A DNA stretch of 64,000 bases. Source: Flavonifractor sp. An100 (GTDB lineage: Bacteria; Bacillota; Clostridia; Oscillospirales; Oscillospiraceae). A model generated the notes under the pieces. That model saw only the letters and a list, made by a program, of their open reading frames with translations. It did no database searches and had not been told where the DNA came from. Location: assembly GCF_002161175.1 (NCBI RefSeq), contig NZ_NFMA01000009.1, positions 32,900-96,899 of the forward strand, in the 5' to 3' direction. This document shows positions 8,280 to 16,698 of the stretch, one piece after another (positions within the stretch are counted from its first letter, which is position 1; each line of letters opens with the position of its first letter). The translations under genes and the position numbers were made by a program.

Positions 8280-8780
8280 TCACTTGGTCAAAACCTCCAC
8301 AATCTCTCCAATATACATGGTGTGGTAATCCTTCTGAGGATACCACTTCTCCTTCACATCCTCCGGCATGTTGGCAGGATCCATGGGCTGGGCAAAACGC
8401 TTCCGGCACACCAGTACCAGCTCTGCCTGCTCAAAATAGGGGGCTCCGCACTCCGCCGTCTGGACAGTAAATCCGCACTCTTTGATCTTATCCACATCCC
8501 GGCCGCTTTTAGAACCGCACAGAGACAGAGCCTTCCGCCACTCTTCCCCAAAGAAGGTCAGAGTGAAGTACTCCTCCCGGTCAATAAATTCCTTAGTATA
8601 CCGCTGCGGCCGGATATAGCAGGTGGCCGCAGGCGCGCCCCAAATGACGCCCACTCCGCCCCAAGAGGCAGTCATAGTGTTGCACTGCTCCTTCGTGCCG
8701 GCTGTAATCAACATCCACTTATCTCCGATGAGGGAAAATACGTTTTCCTGCAGCTGCTTGGGGTCAATACGCTTAAACAT
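8280..8780 (-). CDS. Flavin reductase-like FMN-binding protein
   Basis: 166-residue protein of the flavin reductase-like split-barrel family. It begins with a region resembling this family (VFSLIGDKWMLITAGTKEQCNTMTASWGG), followed by VIWGAPAATCYIRPQRYT. Such proteins bind FMN and may reduce flavins or act in aromatic reductions; the partner is unknown. It is preceded by AAGGAGGAAACCAC. A small GC-rich hairpin (8807-8825) sits in its 5' region; no FMN riboswitch is recognisable there. Confidence 0.8.
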   Translation of the reverse strand: MFKRIDPKQLQENVFSLIGDKWMLITAGTKEQCNTMTASWGGVGVIWGAPAATCYIRPQRYTKEFIDREEYFTLTFFGEEWRKALSLCGSKSGRDVDKIKECGFTVQTAECGAPYFEQAELVLVCRKRFAQPMDPANMPEDVKEKWYPQKDYHTMYIGEIVEVLTK

Positions 8781-8877
8781 GTGGTTTCCTCCTTAAATAT
8801 TATTTGCCGGGACCTGAAGGCCCGGCTGATTACCGGGGAACCAGGGTTTGTGCGACTGTAAGGGCGCAAAATACTAC

Positions 8878-8910
8878 AAAAAGCCGCACCGATTACTCGG
8901 CGCGGCTTTT
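8878..8910 (-). terminator. Intrinsic terminator of rpmE
   Basis: AAAAGCCGC and its complement flank a GC-containing loop with a T-run on the minus strand, 13 bases past the rpmE stop. Confidence 0.85.
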
Positions 8911-8922
8911 ATAGGCACGATC

Positions 8923-9126
8923 TTACTTGTCCAGGCCAAACTTCTTGTTGAAGCGGCTGACACGGCCACCGGTATCCACCATTTTCTGCTTGCCGGTGTA
9001 GAAGGGGTGACACTTAGAGCACACTTCTACGCGGATATCCTGCTTGGTGGAGCCAGTCTCGATCACGTTGCCGCAGGCGCACCGAATCGTGGTCTGCTGA
9101 TAGTTGGGATGGAGGCCTTCCTTCAT
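8923..9126 (-). CDS. rpmE: Ribosomal protein bL31 (zinc type)
   Basis: 67-residue bL31. The Cys residues in RCACGN and [16 protein letters not shown] form the zinc site of the C+ type. Single gene with near-consensus promoter and its own terminator. Confidence 0.96.
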   Translation of the reverse strand: MKEGLHPNYQQTTIRCACGNVIETGSTKQDIRVEVCSKCHPFYTGKQKMVDTGGRVSRFNKKFGLDK

Positions 9127-9177
9127 TGTATGTTCACCTCTTTCTCTTTGGAGGATCGTTTCATAAACGCATCAGTT

Positions 9178-9206
9178 ATAATACCATAGTTTTTTCAGAA
9201 AAGCAA
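9178..9206 (-). promoter_or_regulatory. Sigma-A type promoter for rpmE
   Basis: -35 TTGCTT (9201-9206), 17 bp spacer, -10 TATTAT (9178-9183). Confidence 0.8.
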
Positions 9207-9270
9207 CACCTTTTTGAAAAAACTTCTCTCCCTATTTCCCTATATTTTCCTTTAAAAGAGGAAAAAAGTC

Positions 9271-9299
9271 TTGCAATACAGGGAAAGCTATGATAAAAT
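9271..9299 (+). promoter_or_regulatory. Sigma-A type promoter for rpsB-tsf
   Basis: -35 TTGCAA (9271-9276), 17 bp spacer, -10 TAAAAT (9294-9299). Transcription would start near 9306, leaving a leader of about 113 bases before rpsB. Confidence 0.8.
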
Positions 9300-9305
9300 A
9301 CCAGA

Positions 9306-9418
9306 GCATTATGCGTGGGAGTGCGGATTTTCCGCCCGGTGCCGGGGATTTCTTTCCTGGTTGGCGGGGAATATGATGCCCCCAGAAAGTTTAACTGAAA
9401 AATAGGAGGAAACAAGCA
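9306..9418 (+). promoter_or_regulatory. Structured 5' leader of rpsB (possible autoregulatory site)
   Basis: Three GC-rich hairpins can be drawn: GCGG/CCGC near 9322-9337, CCGGGGA/TCCTGG near 9343-9360, and GGGG/CCCC near 9366-9382. Leaders of S2 genes bind S2 in some bacteria. Whether this one does is inference. Confidence 0.4.
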
Positions 9419-10147
9419 ATGGCAGTCGTATCTATGAAGCAGCTGCTGGAGGCCGGCGTTCACTTCGGCCACCAGACCCGTCGGTGGAACCCCAAGATGG
9501 CCACCTACATCTATACCGAGCGCAACGGTATCTATATCATCGACCTGCAGAAGACCGTGAAGAAGCTGGAAGAGGCCTATAACTTCGTCCGCGAGCTGGG
9601 CGAGAAGGGTGAGACCATCCTCTTCGTGGGCACCAAGAAGCAGGCTCAGGAGGCCATCAAGGAAGAGGCCGGCCGCGTCGGCATGTACTGGGTCAACGCC
9701 CGCTGGCTGGGCGGTATGCTCACCAACTTCAAGACCATGCGTGGCCGCGTGGAGCGCCTGAACCAGCTGAAGAAGATGCAGGAGGACGGCACCTTCGACA
9801 TGCTGCCCAAAAAGGAAGTCATGAAGCACCTGGGTGAGATCGCCAAGCTGGAGAAGTACCTGGGCGGCGTCACTGAGATGAAGAAGCTCCCCGGCGCCCT
9901 GTTCGTGGTTGACCCCCGCAAGGAGCGCAACGCCATCAACGAGGCCCGCAAGCTGAACATCCCCATCGTGGCCATCGTGGACACCAACTGCGATCCCGAC
10001 GAGATCGACTACGTCATCCCCGGCAACGACGACGCCATCCGCGCCATCAAGCTGATCTCCTCTGTCATGGCTAACGCCATCCAGGAGGGCAAGCAGGGTC
10101 AGGATGAGGCCCCCGCCGCTGAGGCTGAGGCTCCCGCCGCCGAGTAA
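9419..10147 (+). CDS. rpsB: Ribosomal protein uS2
   Basis: 242-residue small-subunit protein with the S2 start [20 protein letters not shown] and the core [13 protein letters not shown] and [14 protein letters not shown]. It has a short Ala/Glu-rich tail. Codon use is strongly biased to G/C-ending optimal codons, as in tsf and unlike most neighbours, consistent with very high expression. Confidence 0.97.
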   Translation: MAVVSMKQLLEAGVHFGHQTRRWNPKMATYIYTERNGIYIIDLQKTVKKLEEAYNFVRELGEKGETILFVGTKKQAQEAIKEEAGRVGMYWVNARWLGGMLTNFKTMRGRVERLNQLKKMQEDGTFDMLPKKEVMKHLGEIAKLEKYLGGVTEMKKLPGALFVVDPRKERNAINEARKLNIPIVAIVDTNCDPDEIDYVIPGNDDAIRAIKLISSVMANAIQEGKQGQDEAPAAEAEAPAAE

Positions 10148-10171
10148 GACCCCATCGCTTTTTGTCTACAG

Positions 10172-10210
10172 CAGCGCCCGTCCCGCGCGGGCGGGCGCTG
10201 TTCTTATTGT
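10172..10210 (+). terminator. Intergenic stem-loop between rpsB and tsf (partial terminator)
   Basis: CAGCGCCCG / CGGGCGCTG stem with a GC-rich loop followed by TTCTTATT. Partial termination or processing between rpsB and tsf is known in other bacteria; here it would set the S2 to EF-Ts ratio. Confidence 0.65.
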
Positions 10211-10261
10211 TAAGTTCAGCGGCCGGTCCTGGACCGGCTGAGAGTAAATGGAGGTATTTTT

Positions 10262-11182
10262 ATGGCTATCACCGCTAAGGACGTACAGAAGCTGCGCGAG
10301 ATGACCGGCGTTGGCATGATGGACTGCAAGAAGGCCCTCACCGAGGCCGAGGGCGACATCGACAAGGCCATTGAGTGGCTGCGCGAGAAGGGCCTGGCCG
10401 CTCAGACCAAGAAGGCCGGCAAGGTGGCCGCTGAGGGCGTGTCCTACGCCATCGTGGCTGACAACGGCGTGGGCGTGATCATCGAGGTCAACTCCCAGAC
10501 CGACTTCGTGGCTAAGAATGAGGTCTTCCAGGACTTCGTCAAGTCTCTGGCCGCTGTTGTGGCTGAGAAGGACCCCGCCGACGTGGAGGCTCTGAAGGCC
10601 TGCACCTACCCCGGCACTGACCGCACCGTGGCTGACGTCACCGCTGACAAGGTGCTGGCCATCGGCGAGAACATCCAGATCCGCCGCTTCGTCCGCTATG
10701 CTCAGGGCGTGAACGTCCCCTATATCCACATGGGCGGCAAGATCGGCGTGCTTGTCAACCTGGAGGTTGAGGGCATCGAGGCTGCCAAGGTTGTGGAGCT
10801 GGGCAAGGATGTTGCCATGCAGATCGCCGCTATGAACCCCTCCTTCCTGGACAAGTCCAATGTTGACCAGTCCACCCTGGACAAGGAGAAGGAGATCCTG
10901 CTGGCTCAGGCTAAGGAGGATCCCAAGAACGCCAACAAGCCCGAGAACATCATTGAGAAGATGGTTATGGGCCGTATCGGCAAGTACTACGAGGAGAACT
11001 GCCTGCTCCAGCAGGCCTTCGTTAAGGAGAACAAGGTCTCCGTGGAGAAGCACATCGCTGAGGTTGCCAAGCAGCTGGGCGGCAAGATCTCCGTCAAGGC
11101 CTACACCCGCTTTGAGACCGGTGAGGGCATTGAGAAGAAGGAGGACGACTTCGCAGCCGAGGTCGCTTCCATGATCAAGTAA
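10262..11182 (+). CDS. tsf: Elongation factor Ts
   Basis: 306-residue nucleotide exchange factor for EF-Tu. The N-terminal UBA-like domain carries LREMTGVGMMDCKKALTEA. The core has NSQTDFVAKNEVFQDFV and a dimerisation region resembling other EF-Ts proteins. Strong optimal codon bias. Follows rpsB in the conserved order, with GGAGG before the ATG. Confidence 0.97.
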   Translation: MAITAKDVQKLREMTGVGMMDCKKALTEAEGDIDKAIEWLREKGLAAQTKKAGKVAAEGVSYAIVADNGVGVIIEVNSQTDFVAKNEVFQDFVKSLAAVVAEKDPADVEALKACTYPGTDRTVADVTADKVLAIGENIQIRRFVRYAQGVNVPYIHMGGKIGVLVNLEVEGIEAAKVVELGKDVAMQIAAMNPSFLDKSNVDQSTLDKEKEILLAQAKEDPKNANKPENIIEKMVMGRIGKYYEENCLLQQAFVKENKVSVEKHIAEVAKQLGGKISVKAYTRFETGEGIEKKEDDFAAEVASMIK

Positions 11183-11196
11183 GTTCTGAGACGCAG

Positions 11197-11234
11197 AGAG
11201 GACCGGAGTTCAAAAGCTCCGGTCCTCTTTTTTC
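11197..11234 (+). terminator. Intrinsic terminator of rpsB-tsf
   Basis: GAGGACCGGAG / CTCCGGTCCTC stem followed by seven Ts. Confidence 0.92.
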
Positions 11235-11238
11235 CATG

Positions 11239-11270
11239 AAAAAACGGACGGCAAAATGCCGTCCGTTTTA
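11239..11270 (-). terminator. Intrinsic terminator of the Asp23 gene
   Basis: AAAACGGACGGCA / TGCCGTCCGTTTT stem with a T-run on the minus strand. Confidence 0.88.
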
Positions 11271-11294
11271 CGTTCCCTGTTAAAACGAGGTTTG

Positions 11295-11669
11295 TTACGC
11301 CTTAGGCGGGAAGGTAATTCCCCCCACATTCACGTTAACGCTGGAGACCTCCAGGCCAGTCATGGACTCAATGGCCGCCTTGACCCCCTCCTGGACAGCC
11401 TTACCCATCTCCGGGATGGTATGGCCATAGGAGATGAGAACAGACAGGTCTACAATCACCTTGTCGTCCTCCATCTTCACCCGAACACCCTTAGCCAGGT
11501 TCTTCTTTCCTAACAGCTCAGCGATGTCGCTGCCCAGATTGGCGGCCAGGCTGCTGACTCCCTCTACCTCCAGGGCAGCGGCTGCAGAGATCGCCGCCAG
11601 CACCTCTTCGGAAATATGGATATTGCCCAGCTCGTCAGAGCGGGAGACGTATTCCTTGTTTTCACTCAT
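11295..11669 (-). CDS. Asp23/Gls24 family envelope stress protein (YqhY-like)
   Basis: 124-residue Asp23-domain protein. It has GNIHISEEVLAAISAAAALEVEGV, then a second half VIVDLSVLISYGHTIPEMGKAVQEGV. In Firmicutes the homolog YqhY lies near accBC and spoIIIA and is linked to lipid and envelope homeostasis. The start at 11669 follows TAAGGAG; an upstream extension has no ribosome binding site. It has its own promoter and lies downstream of spoIIIAH in the same direction. Confidence 0.9.
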   Translation of the reverse strand: MSENKEYVSRSDELGNIHISEEVLAAISAAAALEVEGVSSLAANLGSDIAELLGKKNLAKGVRVKMEDDKVIVDLSVLISYGHTIPEMGKAVQEGVKAAIESMTGLEVSSVNVNVGGITFPPKA

Positions 11670-11723
11670 GGTTGCCACGCTCCTTAAAGATCGCAGTATC
11701 GCGGGACAGTTTTGCATGTGGTT

Positions 11724-11752
11724 ATTCTACCACATTTCTTCCCCCTTGACAA
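11724..11752 (-). promoter_or_regulatory. Sigma-A type promoter for the Asp23 gene
   Basis: -35 TTGTCA (11747-11752), 17 bp spacer, -10 TAGAAT (11724-11729). It uncouples this gene from the sporulation operon upstream. Confidence 0.7.
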
Positions 11753-11785
11753 CCGCAGATCCAAAAGTTCTTCTCCCCTACCCGT

Positions 11786-12430
11786 TTAGTTCACCTCAAT
11801 GATTTTAATTTGATCCGCGGTGAAGCCAGCCGTCTGATGGACCACATCCACAATCTTAGCTGTATCCGCCTCAGTCAATCCGCCCTCAGGTGCAGCCACT
11901 GCCAAGCTGAGTGCTTCCTCCCCAATAAACGCCACACAGTCGGTATAGCCCTTGGCCACCACCAGATTTTCAATCTGGGCCTCTGTCACTGTGTAGTCGG
12001 CCATCGTCTGAATAGTATCGTTGACTTGATTTTTTACAGTCTCGTCCGCATCCTCCCTGGCTGCGGCATCCTGGAGCAGGGACAAGGCGCTGTCTCTGGC
12101 CTGCTGACGGTTGAGACGAGCGGTGGCAAAGTAGTCGCTCCCTGTCCCCGCCTCGGCTCCGGCGGTGGTCTGAGCCTCTCCCTGCGCCCCTGTCTGCGTA
12201 TCAGCCTGAGTGCCGTCCGGAACACCCGAGCCTGTTGTGCTCTGGAGCAGGGGATCTTCCGTCTCACTGCCCACCATGGTGGACTGGCCCAGCGTCTTTC
12301 CCGCCTGGGCCTCCTGCTCATAGTTCCAGTTCAGATACACCGCCGCACATACGAACAGAGCAATGGCTCCCACCACCGCGTTGCGCTTCCACAGCTGCGA
12401 CCAATTCGTCCCCTTGTTCCCCGTTCTCAT
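11786..12430 (-). CDS. spoIIIAH: Stage III sporulation protein AH
   Basis: 214-residue mother-cell membrane protein that pairs with forespore SpoIIQ across the intermembrane space. One N-terminal membrane helix (about 16-32), a low-complexity Gly/Thr/Gln linker, then a C-terminal ring-forming YscJ/FliF-like domain (about 100-214) containing DCVAFIGEEALSLAVAAPEGGLT. Last gene of the spoIIIA operon. Confidence 0.93.
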   Translation of the reverse strand: MRTGNKGTNWSQLWKRNAVVGAIALFVCAAVYLNWNYEQEAQAGKTLGQSTMVGSETEDPLLQSTTGSGVPDGTQADTQTGAQGEAQTTAGAEAGTGSDYFATARLNRQQARDSALSLLQDAAAREDADETVKNQVNDTIQTMADYTVTEAQIENLVVAKGYTDCVAFIGEEALSLAVAAPEGGLTEADTAKIVDVVHQTAGFTADQIKIIEVN

Positions 12431-12457
12431 AACTTCATTCCTCCTACGATATTGACA

Positions 12458-12976
12458 TTACGTATTTCCCTGACAAATGGTGATTCGATCCGCGCCCAGT
12501 CCGGTCAGAGCCGCAACTGCCTGGGCCAGATCCAAACGCACCTTTGGGTCCCCTCCCCCGGGACATACCACAAGGGCTCCCCGAAATTGAGGTGCTACCG
12601 TCTGTAGCGGAACTACCTCCTGATTGCCTGAGCCCCGTCCCAGGGTAACGGTAGCTGTATTATAAGCCCCGTCCGCATCCTGCTCCTGGTCCTCTGCCAG
12701 AATTTGCCGCTGTCCAGTTTGGATGGACAGCACCACTTTCACACTCCCCGCCCCCTGCACCTGGGACAGAGCCTGCTCCAGCTTTCCCTCAAATGCCGCT
12801 AAATCAAACTCCTGTGTTGTCCCGGCTGCTGTTCCCGGATTCTCCTGCTCTCCGCCAGCACTCCCCAACGGAAGCAACAGCAGTACGGCACCTGCCGCCA
12901 TCACCAGAAGCACATATTTATACTTCTCCAGCGCCCCCCTCCACGCAGCCAACTGTCCGGTCCAGCCTTTTTTCAC
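12458..12976 (-). CDS. spoIIIAG: Stage III sporulation protein AG
   Basis: 172 residues. A membrane helix at about 20-38 is followed by a domain with EGKLEQALSQVQGAGSVKVVLSI and the C-terminal GALVVCPGGGDPKVRLDLAQA typical of SpoIIIAG, which forms a large ring in the feeding-tube complex. Overlaps spoIIIAF by 4 bases. Confidence 0.93.
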   Translation of the reverse strand: MKKGWTGQLAAWRGALEKYKYVLLVMAAGAVLLLLPLGSAGGEQENPGTAAGTTQEFDLAAFEGKLEQALSQVQGAGSVKVVLSIQTGQRQILAEDQEQDADGAYNTATVTLGRGSGNQEVVPLQTVAPQFRGALVVCPGGGDPKVRLDLAQAVAALTGLGADRITICQGNT

Positions 12977-13464
12977 GGCGTCCCCTCCTCTCCTTCGTAG
13001 ACCTGCCGCTCAGGAGAAACACCCAGTTCCTCCTGCAAGCACTGCTCCAGCTGTGCCCGCTCTTGGGCGCTGAATGTTCCGGTTACCCGAATTTCTTCCG
13101 GCACCCACAGCTCCCCCTCCATCCGACAGGACACCCGTGGAGTACAGACCAGCCCCATTTCCGCCGCCTTGTCCACAATATATGCCTCAAACTTCTCTTC
13201 TATGATGACTTTCATCTCCTCATTGACCTGATTTTCCAAGTCCTGTTTTTCCAGCTCCAGCTGAGCATTCCATTGCTCTGCCCATCTTTGGCTTTCCGAC
13301 CAGTCCAGCTTCCCTGTCCCTGCCAGCAGCGCACATAAAAGAACCAGGCCGCACACCAGCTTTCCTACCCGTTTCACCGGCCCGGAGGGCATCAGACTCT
13401 CCGCTACGGAACAGAGAATACAAGCTGCTAAAATGCCCAGCAGCCATTCCTGGGCCCCGCTCAT
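12973..13464 (-). CDS. spoIIIAF: Stage III sporulation protein AF
   Basis: 163 residues. Two N-terminal membrane helices (about 7-25 and 33-50, with SLMPSGPVKRVGKLVCGLV between them) and a soluble C-terminal domain. Matches SpoIIIAF in length and topology. Overlaps spoIIIAE (ATGA) and spoIIIAG. Confidence 0.9.
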   Translation of the reverse strand: MSGAQEWLLGILAACILCSVAESLMPSGPVKRVGKLVCGLVLLCALLAGTGKLDWSESQRWAEQWNAQLELEKQDLENQVNEEMKVIIEEKFEAYIVDKAAEMGLVCTPRVSCRMEGELWVPEEIRVTGTFSAQERAQLEQCLQEELGVSPERQVYEGEEGTP

Positions 13465-14531
13465 CCGGGCACCGCCGCTGTCAGAGCGGATACAATGCTG
13501 ACCAAGAGCACCAAAGCCGACGCCCCCGTCATGCCAAGGACGATTCCAAACGCTCCGCCGATGGCATTAATGAGACGGCTGAGCCGGGGCTGTGCCACCG
13601 TCGCACAAAGGACAGCCGCTCCTTTATAAACTAAATACTGTAGCCCCAACTGGAGAAAGGGGGACAGGCAAATGGCCAAAACCACCAGCATCCCCGCCAC
13701 TCCCACGGTCCCCTTCAGCGCTCCGGCCCCCGCCAGAACCGTCTCAGAGGCATCCGCCAACACCCCGCCCACTACCGGAATCGCCCGGGAGATGGCCAGC
13801 TTCGCCGCTTTAATTGCCGAGGCATCCACACTTCCCGCCACCGCTCCGGTGGCAGTTAGATAGCCTACAAACACAACCAGCAGCGCAGTCAACAAAAAGG
13901 CGGCAATCCCTTTTAATACTCCCGCCAGCTTCCCCAGCCCCGGATTGTCCACAGCGGCATAGGCGCAGCTGACGGCCACATAGCCGTATACCAATGGGAT
14001 GATCAGCTTGTCCAAAACCATAATAAGAAGCTGGGAAAATAAAACGGTCGCCCCCTGGCGTACCGCCGCCCCGGTCACACTCCCAGTGGCCGCTGTCAGT
14101 ACCGCCATGACTGGGAGAATGGACTGGGAAAATACCTCCATCTTCCCAATCGTCTCCCGCCCCAGCCCAATCATTGCTGCCATATCCGTCATGGTCAGCG
14201 CGGTAATGGCCAAAGCGCCTGCCAGCTCCACGGCCTGTAGGCCCTCTCTCTTTTCCTGCCCCGCCGCCCCCTCCGCCAGGGAGCACAGCAGGACCACCGC
14301 CAGCAGTTTTAAACCGGCCGCCAGACTGGATTTCCCCAACTCCCCAAGCTGCTCTGCCGCGTCGCTCAACAGGTGTCCCATCCCCTGTTCCAGATCGGCC
14401 CCCTCCTCCACGCCGTAGGACTCCGTCTGCTCCCACAGCTCGTCCAGCCCGGGGACTGACATCGGCTCCGCCCCGTGGCAGGGAACCACACATGCAGCCA
14501 GCAGAATGAAACTGATCCATATTTTTCTCAT
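13461..14531 (-). CDS. spoIIIAE: Stage III sporulation protein AE
   Basis: 356-residue polytopic protein with a signal peptide (MRKIWISFILLAACVVPCHG), a short extracytoplasmic part with SVPGLDELWEQTESYGVEEG, then about six membrane segments. The start at 14531 overlaps the spoIIIAD stop as ATGA; a longer open frame to 14804 is Gly-rich shadow sequence. Probably the export-apparatus-like component of the complex. Confidence 0.93.
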   Translation of the reverse strand: MRKIWISFILLAACVVPCHGAEPMSVPGLDELWEQTESYGVEEGADLEQGMGHLLSDAAEQLGELGKSSLAAGLKLLAVVLLCSLAEGAAGQEKREGLQAVELAGALAITALTMTDMAAMIGLGRETIGKMEVFSQSILPVMAVLTAATGSVTGAAVRQGATVLFSQLLIMVLDKLIIPLVYGYVAVSCAYAAVDNPGLGKLAGVLKGIAAFLLTALLVVFVGYLTATGAVAGSVDASAIKAAKLAISRAIPVVGGVLADASETVLAGAGALKGTVGVAGMLVVLAICLSPFLQLGLQYLVYKGAAVLCATVAQPRLSRLINAIGGAFGIVLGMTGASALVLLVSIVSALTAAVPG

Positions 14532-14920
14532 CCCAACATCTCCGCTATCAGCACCGTGACCGCCCGGATCAAGGGCAGAGCCACCAGTAAGGCTGCCAAG
14601 GTCCCCGCCGTCTCCACAAAGGCGGCAGTACCGCTCTCCCCTGCCGAGCGACAGATCTCTGACGTTACCCGCGTCAAAATGGAGATGGCCACCGTCTTTG
14701 CCACCGGCTCCAACAGCTCCTCGGACAGCCCTGCCTGTCCGGTCAGCTCCTCCATCAGCTGGGCCACGCCTCCCAAACCGTCCGCTACCATACCCAGCAT
14801 CCACAGCCCGGCTGCCAGGGCCAGAAGCAGGCTGATTTCCGGCGCACTCTTTCGCAGCACCGTTCCCAACACCGCCGCTGTAACGCCAACCGCGGCAATT
14901 TTCACCATGGTTTCCATCAC
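14528..14920 (-). CDS. spoIIIAD: Stage III sporulation protein AD
   Basis: 130-residue hydrophobic protein with several membrane helices, including VKIAAVGVTAAVLGTVLRK at the start. Matches SpoIIIAD in size and position. Overlaps spoIIIAC and spoIIIAE by 4 bases each. Confidence 0.93.
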   Translation of the reverse strand: MMETMVKIAAVGVTAAVLGTVLRKSAPEISLLLALAAGLWMLGMVADGLGGVAQLMEELTGQAGLSEELLEPVAKTVAISILTRVTSEICRSAGESGTAAFVETAGTLAALLVALPLIRAVTVLIAEMLG

Positions 14921-15111
14921 AGATGAAACAGCGTCTTTACCATGTCAAACAGACTGGCAATCTCCTGCACCACCATCATCAGCACCACAACCAGACCGGT
15001 AAGCGTGGTCATCATCGCCTGTTCGTCCCGCCCCGCCCGGCTGAGCACCTGGTTGAGCACTGCCACCAGAATCCCAATGGCGGCTATTTTAAAAATTAAA
15101 TCCACATCCAT
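14917..15111 (-). CDS. spoIIIAC: Stage III sporulation protein AC
   Basis: 64-residue protein with two membrane helices around VLSRAGRDEQAMMTTLTGLV, the conserved SpoIIIAC loop. The usual family length is 65-68. Confidence 0.95.
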   Translation of the reverse strand: MDVDLIFKIAAIGILVAVLNQVLSRAGRDEQAMMTTLTGLVVVLMMVVQEIASLFDMVKTLFHL

Positions 15112-15150
15112 GGAAAGCCCTCTCTTTCGTACTCCTTCTCTCCACTGTTC

Positions 15151-15660
15151 TCATAACAGCAAAATCACAAAAAAAGCGCCTCCAGACAGCCCCAATGCCT
15201 GGTACACCCTGCCTTGGCTGCGCCGCAGCTGCTGAGCCTGCAGCAGCAGCTGGGATAACTCGTGCCGCACACCGCTCACTACCCGCTTTTGCTCCTCCCA
15301 ATCGCACCGTCCCAAGGTGTCGCCCAGGGGAAGCAGACACATCGCGTCCTCCTCCCCCAGGACCTCCAGCCCCTCCACCAGACGTCGCCAGCTTTGGGAA
15401 AAATCCTCCCACTCCAGCCGCTCCAGCGCCTCTCCGCATCCCTGAAATAATGTCCGCGCCGGTTCCCGGCTTCGCTGTGCTAGCCGCTCCATCAGCTGAG
15501 GAAGCGGAGGGCTGTCCAACTCCAGCTCCTGCTCCAACAGGCCAAGGCCCTGTGTCATTGCCTGTAAGGCTCGCACCCGCCTGCCCAGCTCGGCAGACGC
15601 CTGGAACCCTATCCACCCACAGCCGGAGGCCAGCAGAATTGCGCCCAACAGCTTCCACAT
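15151..15660 (-). CDS. spoIIIAB: Stage III sporulation protein AB
   Basis: 169 residues. An N-terminal membrane helix (residues 3-20), an amphipathic helical body resembling GspF-like folds, and a C-terminal hydrophobic stretch. Begins directly after the spoIIIAA stop, with GAGGAG inside the spoIIIAA 3' end. Confidence 0.92.
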   Translation of the reverse strand: MWKLLGAILLASGCGWIGFQASAELGRRVRALQAMTQGLGLLEQELELDSPPLPQLMERLAQRSREPARTLFQGCGEALERLEWEDFSQSWRRLVEGLEVLGEEDAMCLLPLGDTLGRCDWEEQKRVVSGVRHELSQLLLQAQQLRRSQGRVYQALGLSGGAFFVILLL

Positions 15661-16572
15661 TTAATCCAGCTCCTCAATATAGTAGTACCTGCGTGTGTTT
15701 TCCTGGCGGATCCGCACCAGACGCTGGAACAGTCCTTCTTCCAAAATAGGACGGTACAGCATCCGGCGCTCCAGATCCCCCCGCGACTCCCCGTGGGCCG
15801 TGGCCAACAGGACTACGCCGCACCCCATTGCCGCGCGCAGCGCTGCCACGTCCTCGGGAGCGGTAATCTCATCTGCCGCCAGCACTTGGGGATTCATGGC
15901 GCGCAGCAGCAGCATAAGCCCCTGGGCTTTGGGACAGCCCTCCAGCACATCTGTGTGAGCGCCTACATCCAGCTGTGCCCTCCCCTGATACAGACCCGCT
16001 ACCTCTCCCCGCTCATCGGCTACCGCCACCCGCATGGCCGTGCAGTGCTCCCCGTCCGACACCTGGCGGATGAGATCCCGTAGCAGGGTGGTTTTTCCCA
16101 GCCCAGGTGGAGCCAAGATCAGGGTGCTGACCAGCCGTCCGTCGGGACATACGGCGGCCATAACTGGGTCCGCAGCACCCCGAACCTGACAGGCTACCCG
16201 TATATTGAGCGACGACAAGCGGCTGAGGCTGTGAATATTCCCATCCCGCATAACCGCCGTGCCACATAACCCAATCCGGTGCCCTCCGGCCATAGTTAAA
16301 TATCCTCTGCGCACCTGGTCCAGAACCGCATGGAGGGAGGCTCGGCTGGCGATCTCAACCACCTGTTCCAGCTCCCGCCCCTCCACATTCCCTCCACTCA
16401 GGGGATATTCCTGCCCGGACACAACGACTGTCATGGGTCTGCCTACCCGCAGTCGGAGTTCCTCTACCTGAGCCTGCCGCTGCAGGGATATGGCCAGCGC
16501 CCGCTGGCGCAGTGATAAGGGCAGCGCTCCAGCTGCCTGCTGATATGCCTGGACTCTCATTTGTTCTTCCAT
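15661..16572 (-). CDS. spoIIIAA: Stage III sporulation protein AA, ATPase
   Basis: 303-residue secretion-type AAA ATPase that powers the mother cell to forespore channel. It has Walker A LILAPPGLGKTTLLRDLIRQ, VAVADERGEVAGLYQG, and Walker B region NPQVLAADEITAPEDVAAL. First gene of the operon, preceded by a candidate sigma-E promoter and an AGGTGG ribosome binding site. Confidence 0.96.
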   Translation of the reverse strand: MEEQMRVQAYQQAAGALPLSLRQRALAISLQRQAQVEELRLRVGRPMTVVVSGQEYPLSGGNVEGRELEQVVEIASRASLHAVLDQVRRGYLTMAGGHRIGLCGTAVMRDGNIHSLSRLSSLNIRVACQVRGAADPVMAAVCPDGRLVSTLILAPPGLGKTTLLRDLIRQVSDGEHCTAMRVAVADERGEVAGLYQGRAQLDVGAHTDVLEGCPKAQGLMLLLRAMNPQVLAADEITAPEDVAALRAAMGCGVVLLATAHGESRGDLERRMLYRPILEEGLFQRLVRIRQENTRRYYYIEELD

Positions 16573-16595
16573 GCCTGTCCACCTACCTTTGCCCT

Positions 16596-16624
16596 ATCCT
16601 ATGAGCGTGGTATGGGGGATATGA
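16596..16624 (-). promoter_or_regulatory. Candidate sigma-E promoter of the spoIIIA operon
   Basis: A -35-like TCATAT (16619-16624) and a -10-like CATAGGAT (16596-16603) are 15 bp apart, resembling the sigma-E pattern (ATATT-type -35, CATACAAT-type -10). The spoIIIA operon is a known sigma-E target, and this sits 24 bases before spoIIIAA. Confidence 0.65.
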
Positions 16625-16654
16625 CAGTTCTGTTCTGCTTTGGTCTGTTTTTTC

Positions 16655-16692
16655 AAAAGAGCCCGGGACCGCATACGGTCCCAGGCTCTTTT
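16655..16692 (-). terminator. Intrinsic terminator of the LysR gene
   Basis: AAAAGAGCC-GGGACCG stem, nearly perfect, with a TATG/CATA loop and TTTT on the minus strand; directly after the stop at 16699. Confidence 0.85.
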
Positions 16693-16698
16693 CAGCTC

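Noticed and set aside
8781..8870. FMN riboswitch upstream of the flavin reductase-like gene
   Set aside because: The region is only about 90 bases and lacks the conserved RFN element segments; only a simple GC hairpin is present.
9176..9829. Long minus-strand frame opposite rpsB
   Set aside because: It is a shadow of the strongly G/C-biased rpsB codons, rich in Leu, His and Gly, without a ribosome binding site.
14531..14804. N-terminal extension of spoIIIAE
   Set aside because: Gly/Arg/Asp-rich translation lying within spoIIIAD. The ATGA overlap and signal peptide mark the true start at 14531.
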